A program made the translations under genes and the position numbers. From Enoplolaimus lenunculus (Eukaryota > Nematoda > Enoplea > Enoplida > Thoracostomopsidae), in assembly GCA_030248215.1 (NCBI GenBank), contig JASANG010003560.1, positions 124,001 through 188,000 on the forward strand: a stretch of 64,000 bases of DNA, in the 5' to 3' direction. Under the pieces are notes generated by a model. The model made no database searches, was not told the origin of the DNA, and was given only the letters and a program-made list of their open reading frames with translations. This document shows positions 51,929-63,730 of this stretch, one piece after another. Each line of letters opens with the position of its first letter. Positions within the stretch are counted from its first letter, which is position 1.

Positions 51929-54884
51929 ATGTGGTACTAATGCAAATATTTCCAGGATCTTCATATTTTAATTTTAACAATTGTGCCTAATTCGAATGAT
52001 TTCCATGTGCGCAGCATCTATAACGTCGGATGAAGTATTGAAATAAAAGTAGATAGAGTTAAAATCACATAACTGTTGTGTAACGTTAGCAATCGAATAA
52101 ACTGAACATTGAAACTTTAAACATCACCGAACCGAAGCGACGTGCGGTTGAAACATAACTCGACTAACGACTGCCACTATAATAACAGTAAACAAATAAA
52201 CAGGGACAGGGTACCTTACAAATTATTAGTACATAAAATTTTATTTGGCTTCTTGCTCGCCTAGCTCGCGAGATTTCCCTCCCGGATAAGCGCCTCTCCT
52301 CTTTATGGACCGGCTGCTGCACCCCTACGAACATAAGAACACAAATAAATATATAATCTTAACAAATCAGTGCTAAAACTACTTGAGATACATATATACT
52401 CGCATTATGATACAATTAATACGGTATCAAAAAAGCTCAAATTATCATTCTGTTACTCTCTATAGCAAGAGACCAGAACTTATTATCGGTTATAGCTATG
52501 TACGAAATATATGAATCCGTGGTATAAAAAGAACCACGTTGCAATAATGGAGGATAAGTATAAAACGTTTGAAAAATACCTTTATGCGCAACAACAGAAA
52601 AAAACACGCCCATCGCGCTCTCTAGGTGTAGATCATGAGAAAAAAGCAAGCCATACTAAAAGACTCAATAAGTAAATAAAGACTGGGTAGGCCAGCAGTC
52701 GCTTATACAAGGGGATTCTGGTAAATATTTCCTCGTGAAATTTCAGGAGAAAAAATTTATTTTATTAACTTTAAACTAACCAACTTATTCGCGGAGATCA
52801 TCACAGTTTTCTCGCTCGCTATACCCGCTCGCAACAATACCTTTTAAAGTATACCCTTCGAAATGAATTTCTGACTTCGCCTCTGTATGTCGACCAACGT
52901 ACTCGTTTACCACACTCTATAAAATGTGTTTCCTGTTTGCTATTAAATGCACACACGATCAGCGACTCAAAAAAATGTAAGTATTATACGGCTAATTTTA
53001 AAATCATGATCACAAAAAGAACGCTGATACAATTTCCTTTTCGATTTCAAAAATTTATACCAGTGAAAAAATTGTCGGTCGAAAGACTACCAACGCCAGT
53101 ATGTTTGATTTACAAAGTACCATTTTTATTTAATGGCTCATTGTTTAAAGCTATGCTGAAATGGCTTTATATGTTGACTAATTTAAATAGCAGGAGCACG
53201 AGCCGCCTCATATTGTCAAATGTTTGCAGCATTTATCATCAGTAAGTGGTAAATTACTAAACAACTGAACCCGCAATGGCGGATCCATGGGGAAGCACCC
53301 CGGCCGTGCCCCCCAACAGCATCTCGACAAAAATTCTATAGCAATTTTGTGGCAATAGTTCGTGGTTTGTGTATAGGTCAAAAGTAAGTTTATTACCTGT
53401 GAAATTTGGCCCCCTCCCCATTTTGAGATCCTGGATCCGCCACTGTGAACCCGCACGTAGTTTTGCAAAGAAATAGATAAAGCAACAAGGATAAATTGTG
53501 CCCAAGGATTTGGATCACTTATTAGACGGTTACATATCACAAAATGACGGATAGTAGAGGCTAAATGATTGAAAATATATACTCTATTATTTTTGCGGTA
53601 TATGGAAACATTTCTAGATTTTATATTAGTAACAAATCAAAATAGAACTGACTGTATATGCCAAAAACTTGCCAAAAATGAACAATTTATAGATTCTTTG
53701 AAAGCTTGAATATTACGTTGAGTTCGCGTTTAGTATCTGTGTATCTTTAATAGCAAATATAGTTTTTGCTTGCCACTCTGACTAACAACACGCCATAATA
53801 CAGGTCGTTTTCAAAATTAAAATTTTTGTTTAATAATATACGCCAGCCTGTGGCTGCTCGTATATATGCCAATTTAAGCCTAAATTTAAACATCTTATCA
53901 TAAGTTGTAGGTGCCGCCAGGACAACGGACTGAAGTTAGGCAATAATAGGGTTTTTGTAAAGAAAATTTTAAACCAGTTGTTGAAGCTGCAAATGTGACA
54001 ATTTTTTGCTCTTTATACTTATTATAACGTCATAAAAATTACTTAGTTAGGTTACGAAACCCAGGAGGTTGGGCTGCACCCCTTGAACGTACCTAACAGT
54101 AGCACATGAGCCGTACTCTAACACACAAGTGAAACTGCACCCACGTTAGTGACCGTAGCGAATGTTATGACTCTAGTGATTCAGATTTAACCAGCACGTC
54201 AAATCAAAATATTCGAAAGACGTATGCAAAATACATGAGTATATGCGTAATTGAATTTATGTTGCCATTTGCGTATTCAGTTGTACCTCATTTTAATAGC
54301 AAATTAAATAAATGTAAAATAAGTATATTGGAGTCTTCTGTGACGGCGCCGATTGCCTTAGCGTTTACTGACCACTTGAACCCGATGAAAAAGTTATGGT
54401 CAAGAAACAGTTTATTAAATATTACAAGTTGCAAAAATACATACATTAAATTTGAAATCAGTGCTCAAACAATGTTTTGCACGAACGCAACAAAATCTGC
54501 GCATAGTACAATGTATATTGTAAGGATCTACCTTGTACATATAAGATCTCATTGCTGCTCATTGGATGACGTTTCATGTTAAATAACACTACCACCCCAG
54601 TTTTGCTATTTTCAAAACAGGCATACATGCGTAAAACGTGAAATCAGCTGAGATGACTCAATAAAAACCTTCAGAAACGCGCTGATTTTGGAACTGAGTT
54701 CCTCGTAGGCCAGTAACATCCAACTGTTTTACATTTTAAAATTTGTTGAAATTTTACAAAAATATTAAATCTGCAATTAGGAATAAAAACCCTAAGTAAG
54801 GTTTTCGAGAATATGCAAATGTCGGTTGACTTTCATAATAACCCTAATTGTCACAAAAGATCACATGTTCACTAGTTTGTCGCA
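51929..54884. other. Intergenic stretch without recognised genes
   Basis: Apart from the family-4 element (53274-53445), only AT-rich sequence. A 115-codon frame at 54235-54582 shows no recognisable motif and no codon bias I can see. Confidence 0.45.
53274..53445 (-). mobile_element. Family 4: GGATCC-ended MITE, uninterrupted copy
   Basis: 172 bp, from CAATGGCGGATCCATGGGGA to TTGAGATCCTGGATCCGCCA. It shares CAGCATCTCGACAAAAATT and TAATAAACTT-type phrases with 41045-41419 in reverse, and shows what that copy looked like before the nested insertion. Confidence 0.8.
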
Positions 54885-55010
54885 GGATTCACGTTATGAC
54901 CGGGGGAGGCGGGACACGGTATGTCCCATGTTATGTTGATTCGACGTCAACGTTAAAATTCGGACTCTTATATTGGGTCAACAGACAAAACTTTGATGTC
55001 TCATGACATT
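54885..55010. mobile_element. Family 5 half element
   Basis: CAGGATTCACGTTATGACCG, GGCGGGACACGGTATGTCCC and TTGATTCGACGTCAACGTTA match one half of the family. Confidence 0.65.
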
Positions 55011-55059
55011 AGCTTACAAACCACCGCTTTCCTAAACATAAAAAGTGAAGATTTTTCGG

Positions 55060-55500
55060 TTTGCCACTCTGTTCGTCCCCCCCCCAAAAAAAAAAAGAAA
55101 CCCCTACCGCCCTTTAAATGGGCGTCCCTACCCAACCCATAACACCTTTTTTTCCTTTCTTATACCCCCCCCCCCCGTCTCTTTCCCCTTCACCTTTCTC
55201 TTTTTCCTTTTTTCTTTTTTTTTTTTTCCTCCAATTTTTATTTTTTATTTTTTTTTCTAATACCCCCCCCCTCCCTCCCTCTCTCCTCCTGACTCCTCCT
55301 CCCCCCTCCCCCTCTTTTCCCCCCCCCTATCTCTCTCTCCCCTCCTTAGTCAACCGGGTGGGGGTGGGAACCATCCACCACCCCCACTCTCCTTATTCCC
55401 TTTCTTTTCTATTTTTATCTAAATACAACAACCAAAACAAATAAAATACAAAAAAAAAGGGAAAGAGAGAAAAAAACAAAAAAAAGAGAAAGTTTACTAG
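55060..55500. repeat. Pyrimidine-rich low-complexity tract
   Basis: About 440 bp of long C and T runs with A runs at each side, directly past the 3' end of the LINE at 55890. It may be a decayed or expanded LINE tail, or a stretch of low-quality consensus. The frames in it are artefacts. Confidence 0.75.
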
Positions 55501-55889
55501 TCAATTTAACACTTCTCCACCGCTCATATGAAGATTATAACAAAACAATACAACCAACACAGATATAGTTAACAACGATTATTCACCCTTAGAAATCAAC
55601 ACATGTGAAAACCTGATTACTAGAAAAATTTCTAACTGAAAACCAATCACTGATTTAGATTCTCCTGTTATGCTAGTAAAATAGCGGTCAAAAATTAATT
55701 TACTTAGTTTTATTCTTATCCAGCATAAGAGAGAGAGATAAACCTTTACTATCCAATATTAAACACAATAAACTAGATCCTGAAATACATTACATCTTCA
55801 AATTGTTGACTCCAATATATTACTTACACCACATTATCCGTTGCTTAAATCCTATGAACAGAAACACCAGCCCATTCCACTCATTAGAG

Positions 55890-58480
55890 TCAATTCGACA
55901 ACCGAAAACCCATGACATTATCACTGCGAGCTATAATACTTTCGAAGACATTAAAGAAAGTACACGAATACAAACGTATTCTAAGACGACACAATGAGCG
56001 GAAAACATTCTTCCTAAAAATATCCATGGGATCACAGTAAGTTTGATCAAAATTCAACTTACATCTCGCTTTCCATATTGCATATTGCGCATGCTGAATA
56101 ACAAAGTTGAAAACAGCTTGTGTGTTTCCATTCCCTATTTTACGCCCCAAAATTAGATCTGTCAAGCCTAAGTGCTCTACGGTAGCAATTCGTTTTAACA
56201 TGGGTGTAATCTCAGAGTAAAAATTGTAGGCACGAGGACAAAGTACGAAAACATGAAAATTATCTTCAATAACATCGATATTTTGACCGGCACAATATAA
56301 ACACATATTTGTAATATCTGTAAATTTTGATAGTCTGTCGTTTGTGAACAGACGACGGTGCCGCAGTTTGTAGTGTAGGTCTCGAACGTTCCCGTCAACA
56401 TACTTTGCTTTAGCCCATTCCCAAGATTTATTTACAACAGAAATTTCAATACCTAATTTTTCGGACCACGAAGCATTTACGGAAACCATATTTTGCTTAT
56501 ATTTTTCCTCCACCCACATCGCGTACAAAAGCTTTGGGTACAATTTTTTCATTAAGAATTTCTTTCCGAAAATCCAGCAGAACTCATTTTCTCGTCGAAA
56601 ATCCGCTTCTATGACAGCAAGGCGAATTTCCTTATAAAAGTTTGGAACATGCACCAATTTTACCTGTCGTTTCGTCAAAAATTCCACTCGTCTGTAAAAG
56701 CAGTGAAAACCTCTATTCCAACTTAAAACCTCCTTGTGCGAAAGCACGCGAATGTATAATATTAAACGGCTAACTTTAATCCGTATATCTAAATCTGGAA
56801 ACCCGACTCCACCCTGGTTGGGCTGAAGATGCAATATTTTTTGTCTAACGAAATTCGCTTGCGACGGGTACCACAAAAACTTACGTAAACTGTTGTAGAC
56901 ACGCTTGATTAGCCAACTTGGTGGCGTAGTAACACTGGAAACGTAGTTAAACATACACAAGTAATATGTTATTACAAAATGAACTTTGCCAAAAAGCGAC
57001 ACCCCAAAAGGTGGAACTTTCCTTTCAAAGCGAGTTATAGCGTCAATACTTTTTGCCCAATTCTCCTCGCACTGAAAACCCTCTGCAGAAACAAATACTC
57101 CATATAATTTCAGTTTCTGTACTAAAAACTTTTGATAAGCACTCGGCACTACACTATTTTTCAAGCCACCCAGCAGCAATAACTGTGTTTTTGAAGTTTT
57201 TATCCGAGAACCTGATGCTTTTTTGTACCATTCAAAGATGTTTAAGACATTGTCTATTTCTTCCCATCTTGTTAGAAAAATACTTGTGTCATCTGCAAAT
57301 TTTGTAATTCTGGTGTTAACACCGCACAGTGGTACTCCTGTTAGCATATTTGTTGCTCGCACAAAATGCGCAATAACTTCAGAAGTTACCACATATAACA
57401 AAGGGGATAACGGACAACCCTGCCGGATACCTCTGTTTACTTCAAAGGGTGTCGACAAAAATCCATTTACCAATACTAATGATTTTGACATTTTATTTTT
57501 ATAAATGCATCGGAAATGTGTTTGAAATTTTGGCCCAAAATTCATTTTCTTCAAAGTTTCGTGCATGAAATCCCATTCTACCATATCAAAAGCTGCTTGA
57601 TGATCCAAAGATAATATCATTACTTCAGCATTGAATTCATTTGCGTAGTCTACTACACATCTGACATGATTTAAGCTATCTGCAATGGTTCTTCCGGGTA
57701 CTGAACTGGTTTGATCCGGATGCACCAAAGTATGCATTACACTTGCCAATCTTTTTGATAAAATTTTCGTGTAAATTTTATAATCCGTATTTAAAAGAGT
57801 GATTGGTCTCCAATTTTCTCTTAAATGACGATCACCTTTTCCCTTGTAAAGTAAAGTGATTACACCATAATATGCAGAGATATTCATCATATCCTGACAT
57901 AAAAAGTGTAAAAGCTACACAAAAAGGGAGCAATTGCATCACAACATAACACATACAACTCAATCGGTATTCCATCCAACCCTGGCGCTTTCTTCCTTTG
58001 AAAAGACCATATTGCCTGTTTAACCTCCTGTACAGTTATATCACATTCTAAACTAATTTTTTGTTCCTCTGACAATTGTGGAAAGTTTAACTGATTTAAA
58101 AAACAATCTAGCATATGGCAATCAATACTCTCGCTAGAAAATACTTCCTTATATTGTTGAGATATTTCCTCTAAAATTGAGGAGCTTTCACGTAAAATTT
58201 CACCAGAAGCATTTTTTATCGAGAAAAAATGACGCTGCTCCCAATCTTTTCGCTGTTGCGACTTAACCGTCGACAAAGACATGCCAGGATACCACAGCCT
58301 AATCATAACGAATCCTTTCTTCAAGTGGATATTACAGCGATGTAACCTCTGCGGAATTATGGCATCGCGTTTAATTTATTCTGAACAGCTCAATTGCGCT
58401 CGATATAAACTTAAAACAGAGTGTAACCGGACAGCCGTTTCCGCTTCCGATAAAAATCGCTGTTCGTTTCAGTTGTAAAA
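55890..58480 (-). mobile_element. L1/Tx1-like LINE, reverse transcriptase part, 5'-truncated and frameshifted
   Basis: A 666-codon frame (55890-57890) and a 145-codon frame (57887-58324) hold the reverse transcriptase of a non-LTR retrotransposon. The upstream frame carries the pre-RT region, with FFSIKNASGEIL and KKAPGLDGIPIELY. The downstream frame carries NWRPITLLNTDYKI, SLDHQAAFD, GIRQGCPLSPLLY and the catalytic FADD (about residue 200). Near the C-terminus is CLYC-x12-H-x4-C, the zinc-knuckle-like motif of L1/Tx1 elements. A frameshift near 57890 separates the two frames. Further weak remnants (SVLSLYRAQL) reach about 58480 beyond in-frame stops. The APE endonuclease and ORF1 are absent. 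It is long and readable, so fairly young, but not competent. Confidence 0.88.
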
Positions 58481-59583
58481 TTTTGGAATAAATTTTTATG
58501 CTCAACACTTTGTTAAACACATATATAGCAGCGAGCTTCCATTACTGATATGCCGCAATTATTCGATAAGAAGTATAAAAATTACGAAACTTTTGCTATG
58601 AAGCTAGTTTATGTTTATTAATTAACTGTGTCCCAATGCAGGAAGTGTTTGCACACTGTTCCGCACAGTTCGAATATTGATACATCGGCTCTTGTGTGTG
58701 TAAAATTACCTGAACAGAAAAACACAAACAAACCCTGAGATTTAGAAGCTCATCAAACTAAAAATTTGGCTCATTTTACTGCAATGAGACAACAAAAACA
58801 AAAGATGCACAATAAAAACGTTGCGACCTACGTCAAAACATGCTCCAACAAACTCTAAAAGGCCTGAAGACGTTCCAAATGCAAAAATCCAGAATTTCTC
58901 TGACTTTTAACTATTGCTTTCAAATTTTAGAGGCATTGATAAGTTTGTTCTACTATGCCGACATCTTTCGACGTACAGAGCGCTCATAGTCCCCACCGAA
59001 TCACAATAAACACCTTGCTATTCAAAATGAATTTATATTATGTAGTTTATTGACGGAACGGAAATTTAGCATGCATCTAAACGAATCTCGTAGAATTGCG
59101 ACACAGATCATTATCATCAACAATTATATTCTAAGCGCTTCCTCTGAGGACATCTTGTAGACCTGCAATCATAATACAGACACTCTGAAACCTATCAAAT
59201 TTTGCCTCTCACTACGTTACATAACAAAGAACACTACGCAGTGTGTCGTAGCACGTTATCATGCATAAATTCAAATGTAGTCAATTGTGCGTACTGAAAT
59301 ATTGCGTTGTATCAAACTACGACATTAATCATTAAAAATGTGCTCATAATAAGTTAAATCAAAAACAAACGCTAAAAAGTAATAAAAATGAATGGTGTTA
59401 TTCGCATGTTGCTGCCACGATTCCGGAAAAATTTTCTAACTCCCTTCTCAAGAAGTTAAAAAACTTCACCAAAATCAATGAATGCTTACAAAGACGGTAC
59501 GGCTAAACCATCATGAAACCTCTAAAAACTAAAAAATTTGGATACACAAGGAGACAAAGCAGCAATATTTAGGCAAAGAAACA
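58481..59583. other. Stretch between the LINE and the EIF3K poly(A) site
   Basis: AT-rich with no recognised gene. It may include remnants of the missing LINE 5' part, but no endonuclease motif was found. Confidence 0.4.
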
Positions 59584-59593
59584 TTTATTTATT
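59584..59593 (-). promoter_or_regulatory. Overlapping poly(A) signals across the EIF3K stop codon
   Basis: The minus strand reads AATAAATAAA, two overlapping AATAAA hexamers covering the last two codons and the TAA stop. A GT-rich stretch (TTGTCTCCTTGTGTATCC) follows about 30 bases later, as expected for a downstream cleavage element. If used, the 3' UTR would be only about 10-30 bases long. Confidence 0.6.
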
Positions 59594-59748
59594 GATAACA
59601 TCTATAAATATACACAACTCACTGTGGAAATCAATTTTTTCAGCAATATTTCTCGACTTGACTGTGTCTTCCATGTTGCTGATATGAACGTACTCATCGT
59701 CAACAACCTTCCATTTTCTAAGACTACAGATCTTTTTCATTTCTTCAT
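59585..59748 (-). CDS. EIF3K: EIF3K exon 7 with stop codon
   Basis: From TTCTTTTTTCAG|ATGAAG to TAA, 164 bases. It encodes DEEMKKICSLRKWKV and SRNIAEKIDFHSELC, matching the winged-helix end (L-x-x-x-G-W, K-P-K-N-I-V-E-K-I-D-F). Two AATAAA hexamers overlap the last codons and the stop. Confidence 0.94.
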
Positions 59749-62700
59749 CTGAAAAAAGAACAAACTTATCAGAACGAATAACTCCGCCATCAAACAGTAT
59801 GTTTGATAACAAAACATCGAACATCAATGTCCTGAGATTTGATTAGGCTCAAGTCGGGCTTGACATCAGACAACCGACAACGTTAATTTTTATGCCCAAG
59901 TATGTTTTATTCGCTTTATTATTCCTTCCAAGCATCAAATAAAGCTTTGCTAAAAGAGCTCGACAGAAATATTACTGTTGATAATGAAACGAAGTGGATT
60001 CAACGTATTGTCAGCGAACATCATATGATGTATTTTTAAATGTCTGCATACTTGAGGTAACATACCCAAATTGTCCTGTTAAATATCATATGATACTAGA
60101 ATTTGAAATTTGAATTTTTGAATTATTATACTGTTTTTCTAAGCGGCTTTGTGCCGGAAATGAATTTGCAGATGTGTATTTGGTATTTTAAGCACAGCTG
60201 TGCCTTTGTCGTCCAACATTCCATTAATTTATTAGCATCCGAAAATTACACTGTCCCGCTGAATATCATATATTGTTCGTTGTAACTTTGGAATGTCATA
60301 TGATATTCGCATTAATGTCCATACCGACTCTTGTACAGGGTGATGTTCTGAGAGTGGTGGTTTGTAAGTAAAAGTCATATGACATTCGAGTTTTGTCTGT
60401 TCACCTGATATGAGTGCTCGATTTTTAACGTTGACGTCGAAATAACATGGGACAAATCGTGTCCCGCCTGCCCCGGTTATAACGTGAATCCCGCATATGA
60501 CCGAAAGATATTCGAGTTTTGTCTGTTCACCTGATATGAGTGCTCGATTTTTAACGTTGACGTCGAAATAACATGGGACAAATCGTGTCCCGCCTGCCCC
60601 GGTTATAACGTGAATCCCGCATATGACCGAAAGATAAGGAAGTTAATCATATTTGCTTCCAGTTATAACAATCAACAAATATACTGTAAACTCACCTTCA
60701 GCAATGCCAAACAAACGCTTCAACAAGTTCATGTGTATATGTTGATAAGTTATTGACACCACATGACATATGACTAAAACAGTAAGAATTACAATTTACC
60801 AAAAACACAGCTCAGTACTGAAATACCTATGCATTACAGTAAAGCGAACTATCATTTACACTATTTAAGGAGTTGAATTTTATAGCCACATCTTGAACTG
60901 ACGTTACAAACAGAAGAAAACACCAAGAAAGCAACTTTCGTTGAGTTTTTTAAAACATAAGTACTAAAGTAATTGTCAAAAATATTTGAAAACAATCATA
61001 CTATTATATTATATAAATTACGAAAACAACTTTGAGAACAAATATATAACACTGTTGCAGACACAAAAACTTGTCGTCAACGTCTTAGCACGGCGTTAGA
61101 AACCGAGAAAATAAGCTGCTAATGTGCCATAACATACACTCTCTCATTGCTTCAGGAAATCCACGGATTTCGCTAAATAGATGCGGATTTTCTCTCATTG
61201 CTTGCTGAAATAAATATTCATCTGAACAACTAACGTTCACGCAAGCTAAGCATCATTGGAAAATTAATACCAATTTAATCACTAGCTCACAACAGAAAAA
61301 TCAAACAGAATACTAATTCAGCTCTTAACAAAATATGCTTTTTCGGAAATGTGGTGAAACAGATTACAAATATGTTGCGTTTTGTTACAAACTCAACAAG
61401 CGTTTTATGGTCGAAGATGAGTTACAAAGATAATTAAAAATAACCTAAGCAATATGTTTTTCGAAAATACTTGTAACCATTACTTACCCAAGCGGTTTCA
61501 AACATACACGTTTCGAGCAAGTCACCAAACTTTAATACACTCTGAAGTGCTGGCTCGTTTATCTAAATTGCAATGTAAAAATGCACATTCAACTGTAAAT
61601 AATTATTTTTATAAAACCAATGAAACGTTATATACATAAATACAATATACATCGGATACCGCTTCGGTCCCTTAATTTAACCCAATGTATATTCCAGCGC
61701 AAAATTAACTGCTTTAACAAACAACATTATACTTTATGTTTGATTCAATTGCAAATTTCAAAAACGAGCTGCATACATAACCGACTGTTTTGCATATTGC
61801 ACTGCAGCTGTCAAGACTATTGGACTCACGGAACCCCACCTAGGCCACGTCGTCCCCTCAGCATGGCTATATACATACGTGCGCTTGATCAATGAGGCAT
61901 TTGGCAATGACGAAGTCAGCCTCTGGTAACTGCATCAGTGCTTTTAACAGGATAAGCACAGTAATCTGTTCGTTGTATTTCTCAGGATTAAGCTGGTACC
62001 TAAAATGAAGACAACGCAATAAAACAACAAAACTGTCTAAAATTAACAGTCAACACTGTATTAGAACCCTACTTTTGTAAACATGACATACAAATCTGTT
62101 ACATTAAAAGCAAAAAAATGATGTCGAATAATGAAGGAAACCATAATAGTAGTAGTAATAGCATCAATAAAGAATGAACCTAGCATTTTTAATAAAGAAT
62201 GAACGTAGCATTTCAAGTAATTTCATATGATGTTGACAGATCATAATGTTCCATATCATGGTTATGCCTCGCGTTAACCGCGGTTAGTTGAACTCTGGCT
62301 GGGGACTCAGATACCCTAGCAGCTGCCTTGGTTGCAGACGACTTCGTATTAAGAAATGAAGCGCGTTGCATATAACACAACTTGTAATGAATCTAATGAA
62401 TTGGAACTTGATAGTTTGAACAAGGACATGACCTAACTCGTTCATCGTCTCTCGCAAAACTTACAGCTTCAGTAGGGCAATGTTGGCATCCAAATCATAT
62501 CTGTTTTCATGGACTTGAGCTTGAACATATTCTTCAAATAACTCGGAATTTTGTGGATTGTACCTGTATTTACAATACAAAGTGAAAGTTAGATGGTTGC
62601 AATTTACTCATCTAGCAGAGGAGAACATATTTAAAAGCATAGGTATTGTAATAAGTTAGGGTATAAACTCAAACCTTGGAGTAGGCTTCGGCTAAAGTTT

Positions 62701-62950
62701 GGGCGTAGGTTTGAGCTTCTTGGCAAAGTGTAAACAGCACCGGGATACATAGGAGAGCAGGCGTCACCCGACCATCAGAAAACTTAGGCAATAAAACGGT
62801 AAAGTAAATACATTACAAAACTGACCGATTACGCCACAGCAAGGATTAAATCAAAAAAGTGGCCGCCTTAAAACATAACTCAGTGTCTTACCGATTGATT
62901 CCGTCAAGCAAAGTAGTTACTTCGTCACATAAATGTTCAAAATTTGACAT
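59585..62950 (-). CDS. EIF3K: Eukaryotic translation initiation factor 3 subunit K, complete, 7 exons
   Basis: This is the gene-level entry. eIF3k is a small, non-core subunit of the eIF3 complex, which loads mRNA and initiator tRNA on the 40S ribosome; it has a HAM/PCI fold with a winged helix. Seven exons (62892-62950, 62465-62563, 61879-61999, 61488-61562, 61138-61204, 60696-60773, 59585-59748) join in frame to 663 bases, or 220 residues plus stop; human eIF3k has 218. Conserved blocks in order: YNP near the start, YDLDANIALLKLYQ, ILLKALMQLP, DLLETC, FICHVVSITYQHI, and SRNIAEKIDF near the end. No break is visible. A LINE fragment ends about 75 bases upstream of the ATG and another LINE lies about 1.1 kb downstream. 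Confidence 0.96.
60385..60636. repeat. 126-bp tandem duplication made of a family-5 half element
   Basis: Two apparently identical 126-bp units (60385-60510, 60511-60636) each hold TTGACGTCGAAATAACATGG, GTGTCCCGCCTGCCCCGG and TTATAACGTGAATCCCGC. It lies in the last intron of eIF3k. Confidence 0.9.
60696..60773 (-). CDS. EIF3K: EIF3K exon 6
   Basis: From AGTTTTAG|TCATATG to GAAG|GTGAGT, 78 bases. Joined to exon 5 it reads FICHVVSITYQHIHMNLLKR followed by LFGIAE; the family motif is FICHVVGITYQHI. This is among the most conserved blocks of eIF3k. Confidence 0.95.
61138..61204 (-). CDS. EIF3K: EIF3K exon 5
   Basis: From ATTTATTTCAG|CAAGC to GAGAGAGT|GTATGT, 67 bases. It encodes QAMRENPHLFSEIRGFPEAM and RE, matching the family's QALDEN...I-x-GFEDSVRKF segment. 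It leaves one base of the next phenylalanine codon. Confidence 0.92.
61488..61562 (-). CDS. EIF3K: EIF3K exon 4
   Basis: From CAATTTAG|ATAAACGAG to GCTTGG|GTAAGT, 75 bases, 25 codons. It encodes INEPALQSVLKFGDLLETCM followed by FETAW, matching the family's I-x-x-I-L-x-L-G-D-L-L-E-T-C-x-F-x-x-F-W. Confidence 0.94.
61879..61999 (-). CDS. EIF3K: EIF3K exon 3
   Basis: From CATTTTAG|GTACCAG to GCGCAC|GTATGT, 121 bases. It encodes YQLNPEKYNEQITVLILLKA and LPEADFVIAKCLIDQAH, matching YQFNP...ILLKALxxLPxxDFxLCKCMIDQAH. It ends on a codon boundary. Confidence 0.95.
62465..62563 (-). CDS. EIF3K: EIF3K exon 2
   Basis: From AAATACAG|GTACAA to GAAGCT|GTAAGT, 99 bases. It encodes YNPQNSELFEEYVQAQ and ENRYDLDANIALLKL, closely matching eIF3k YNPENLxxLExYVxxQxxENxYDLEANLAVLKL. 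Confidence 0.95.
62892..62950 (-). CDS. EIF3K: EIF3K exon 1 with start codon
   Basis: Begins ATGTCAAATTTTG and ends AATCG|GTAAGA after 19 codons plus 2 bases. It encodes MSNFEHLCDEVTTLLDGIN, matching the family's MxxFE...LLxGI(D/N)RYNP start. The ATG is chosen by this match and by total length. Confidence 0.93.
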
Positions 62951-63024
62951 GATTAAAAATATTCGTTTTAAACAAAAGGTAACGCTGAAAAGACAAGTTA
63001 GCACAAGTAGTGTTTCAAAAAATT

Positions 63025-63730
63025 TTACAGTCGATCTGCCCGTATTTGTTCATTTTCAGTAGTTCTTTTTAGGACCTCATGCAGACTTGCACAAGTTTTT
63101 TGATGTTTGGTATTGAAAGAAATGTTAATTCGGCTAGTCCGCATCTTTGTGTTTGACCTATGCTGCAAAACTGTATGTTCAAGTTGTAAGCATAAAGTAA
63201 TTATTCCAACGTAACTAGATTCGTTCATACGTGCATATTTTGGGAACTCATTATCAAGACAGCTAAGAATAGGTGCCAAGTTAGTCAAGAAATTACGGTA
63301 AAATTATCCATCACTGCCGGGAAACTTATTTATTTGCATGGAAATGATAGCTGATTTAACTTCTTCTGGTGTAATAATAGCGACCAACACATTACTTTCG
63401 ACCTCGTCTTATTTAACATTATTGCTACACGCAGAATAAATTTTCAATATACTTTTGTCTATACCTTCTTTTTTATATAATCGGCCGAAATGTGATTTTA
63501 CTTGCAGGAGTAATTCAGATAGATCACTGGTCGTCCAATTTCCACTATCTTCAAGAGAAAATATATGGCGTTTTCCCAATCTTTTTTGCAGCAATTTTGC
63601 AGTGGAAATTGATATATTGTCATTTACGAAATGGCTATAGTACGTATTACGTCGACATTGTGCAATACAACAGTTAATTAATAATTCAGTTTCTTCGTAG
63701 TTTTTGTAAATATATTTTATAACCTGATTA
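63025..63730 (-). mobile_element. Degraded LINE fragment next to the EIF3K start
   Basis: The minus strand carries the pre-RT part of an L1-like LINE with stops. It reads NYEETELLINCCIAQCRR, KRLGKRHIFSLEDSGNW, HFGRLYKKEGIDKSILKIYS, then ITPEEVKSAIISMQINKFPG followed by SDG. These match the same blocks of the LINE at 55890-58480 (RKDWEQRHFFSIKNASG, KKAPGLDG) but differ a lot, so this is another, older copy or subfamily. The left part (63025-63288) still resembles the first RT motifs (NLAPILSCLDNEF, DEQ-like region). It may continue to the right edge, but no clear match is visible beyond about 63730. Confidence 0.7.

Noticed and set aside
53208-53540. 110-codon minus-strand frame
   Set aside because: It runs across the family-4 MITE and reads its inverted ends.
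54235-54582. 115-codon plus-strand frame as a small gene
   Set aside because: No known motif, no clear codon bias and no splice or promoter context.
55045-55444. Proline/phenylalanine-rich frames of 71 and 108 codons
   Set aside because: They are translations of the C/T homopolymer tract.
60385-60636. CRISPR-like direct repeats
   Set aside because: Two 126-bp units with no spacers in an animal intron are a simple tandem duplication.
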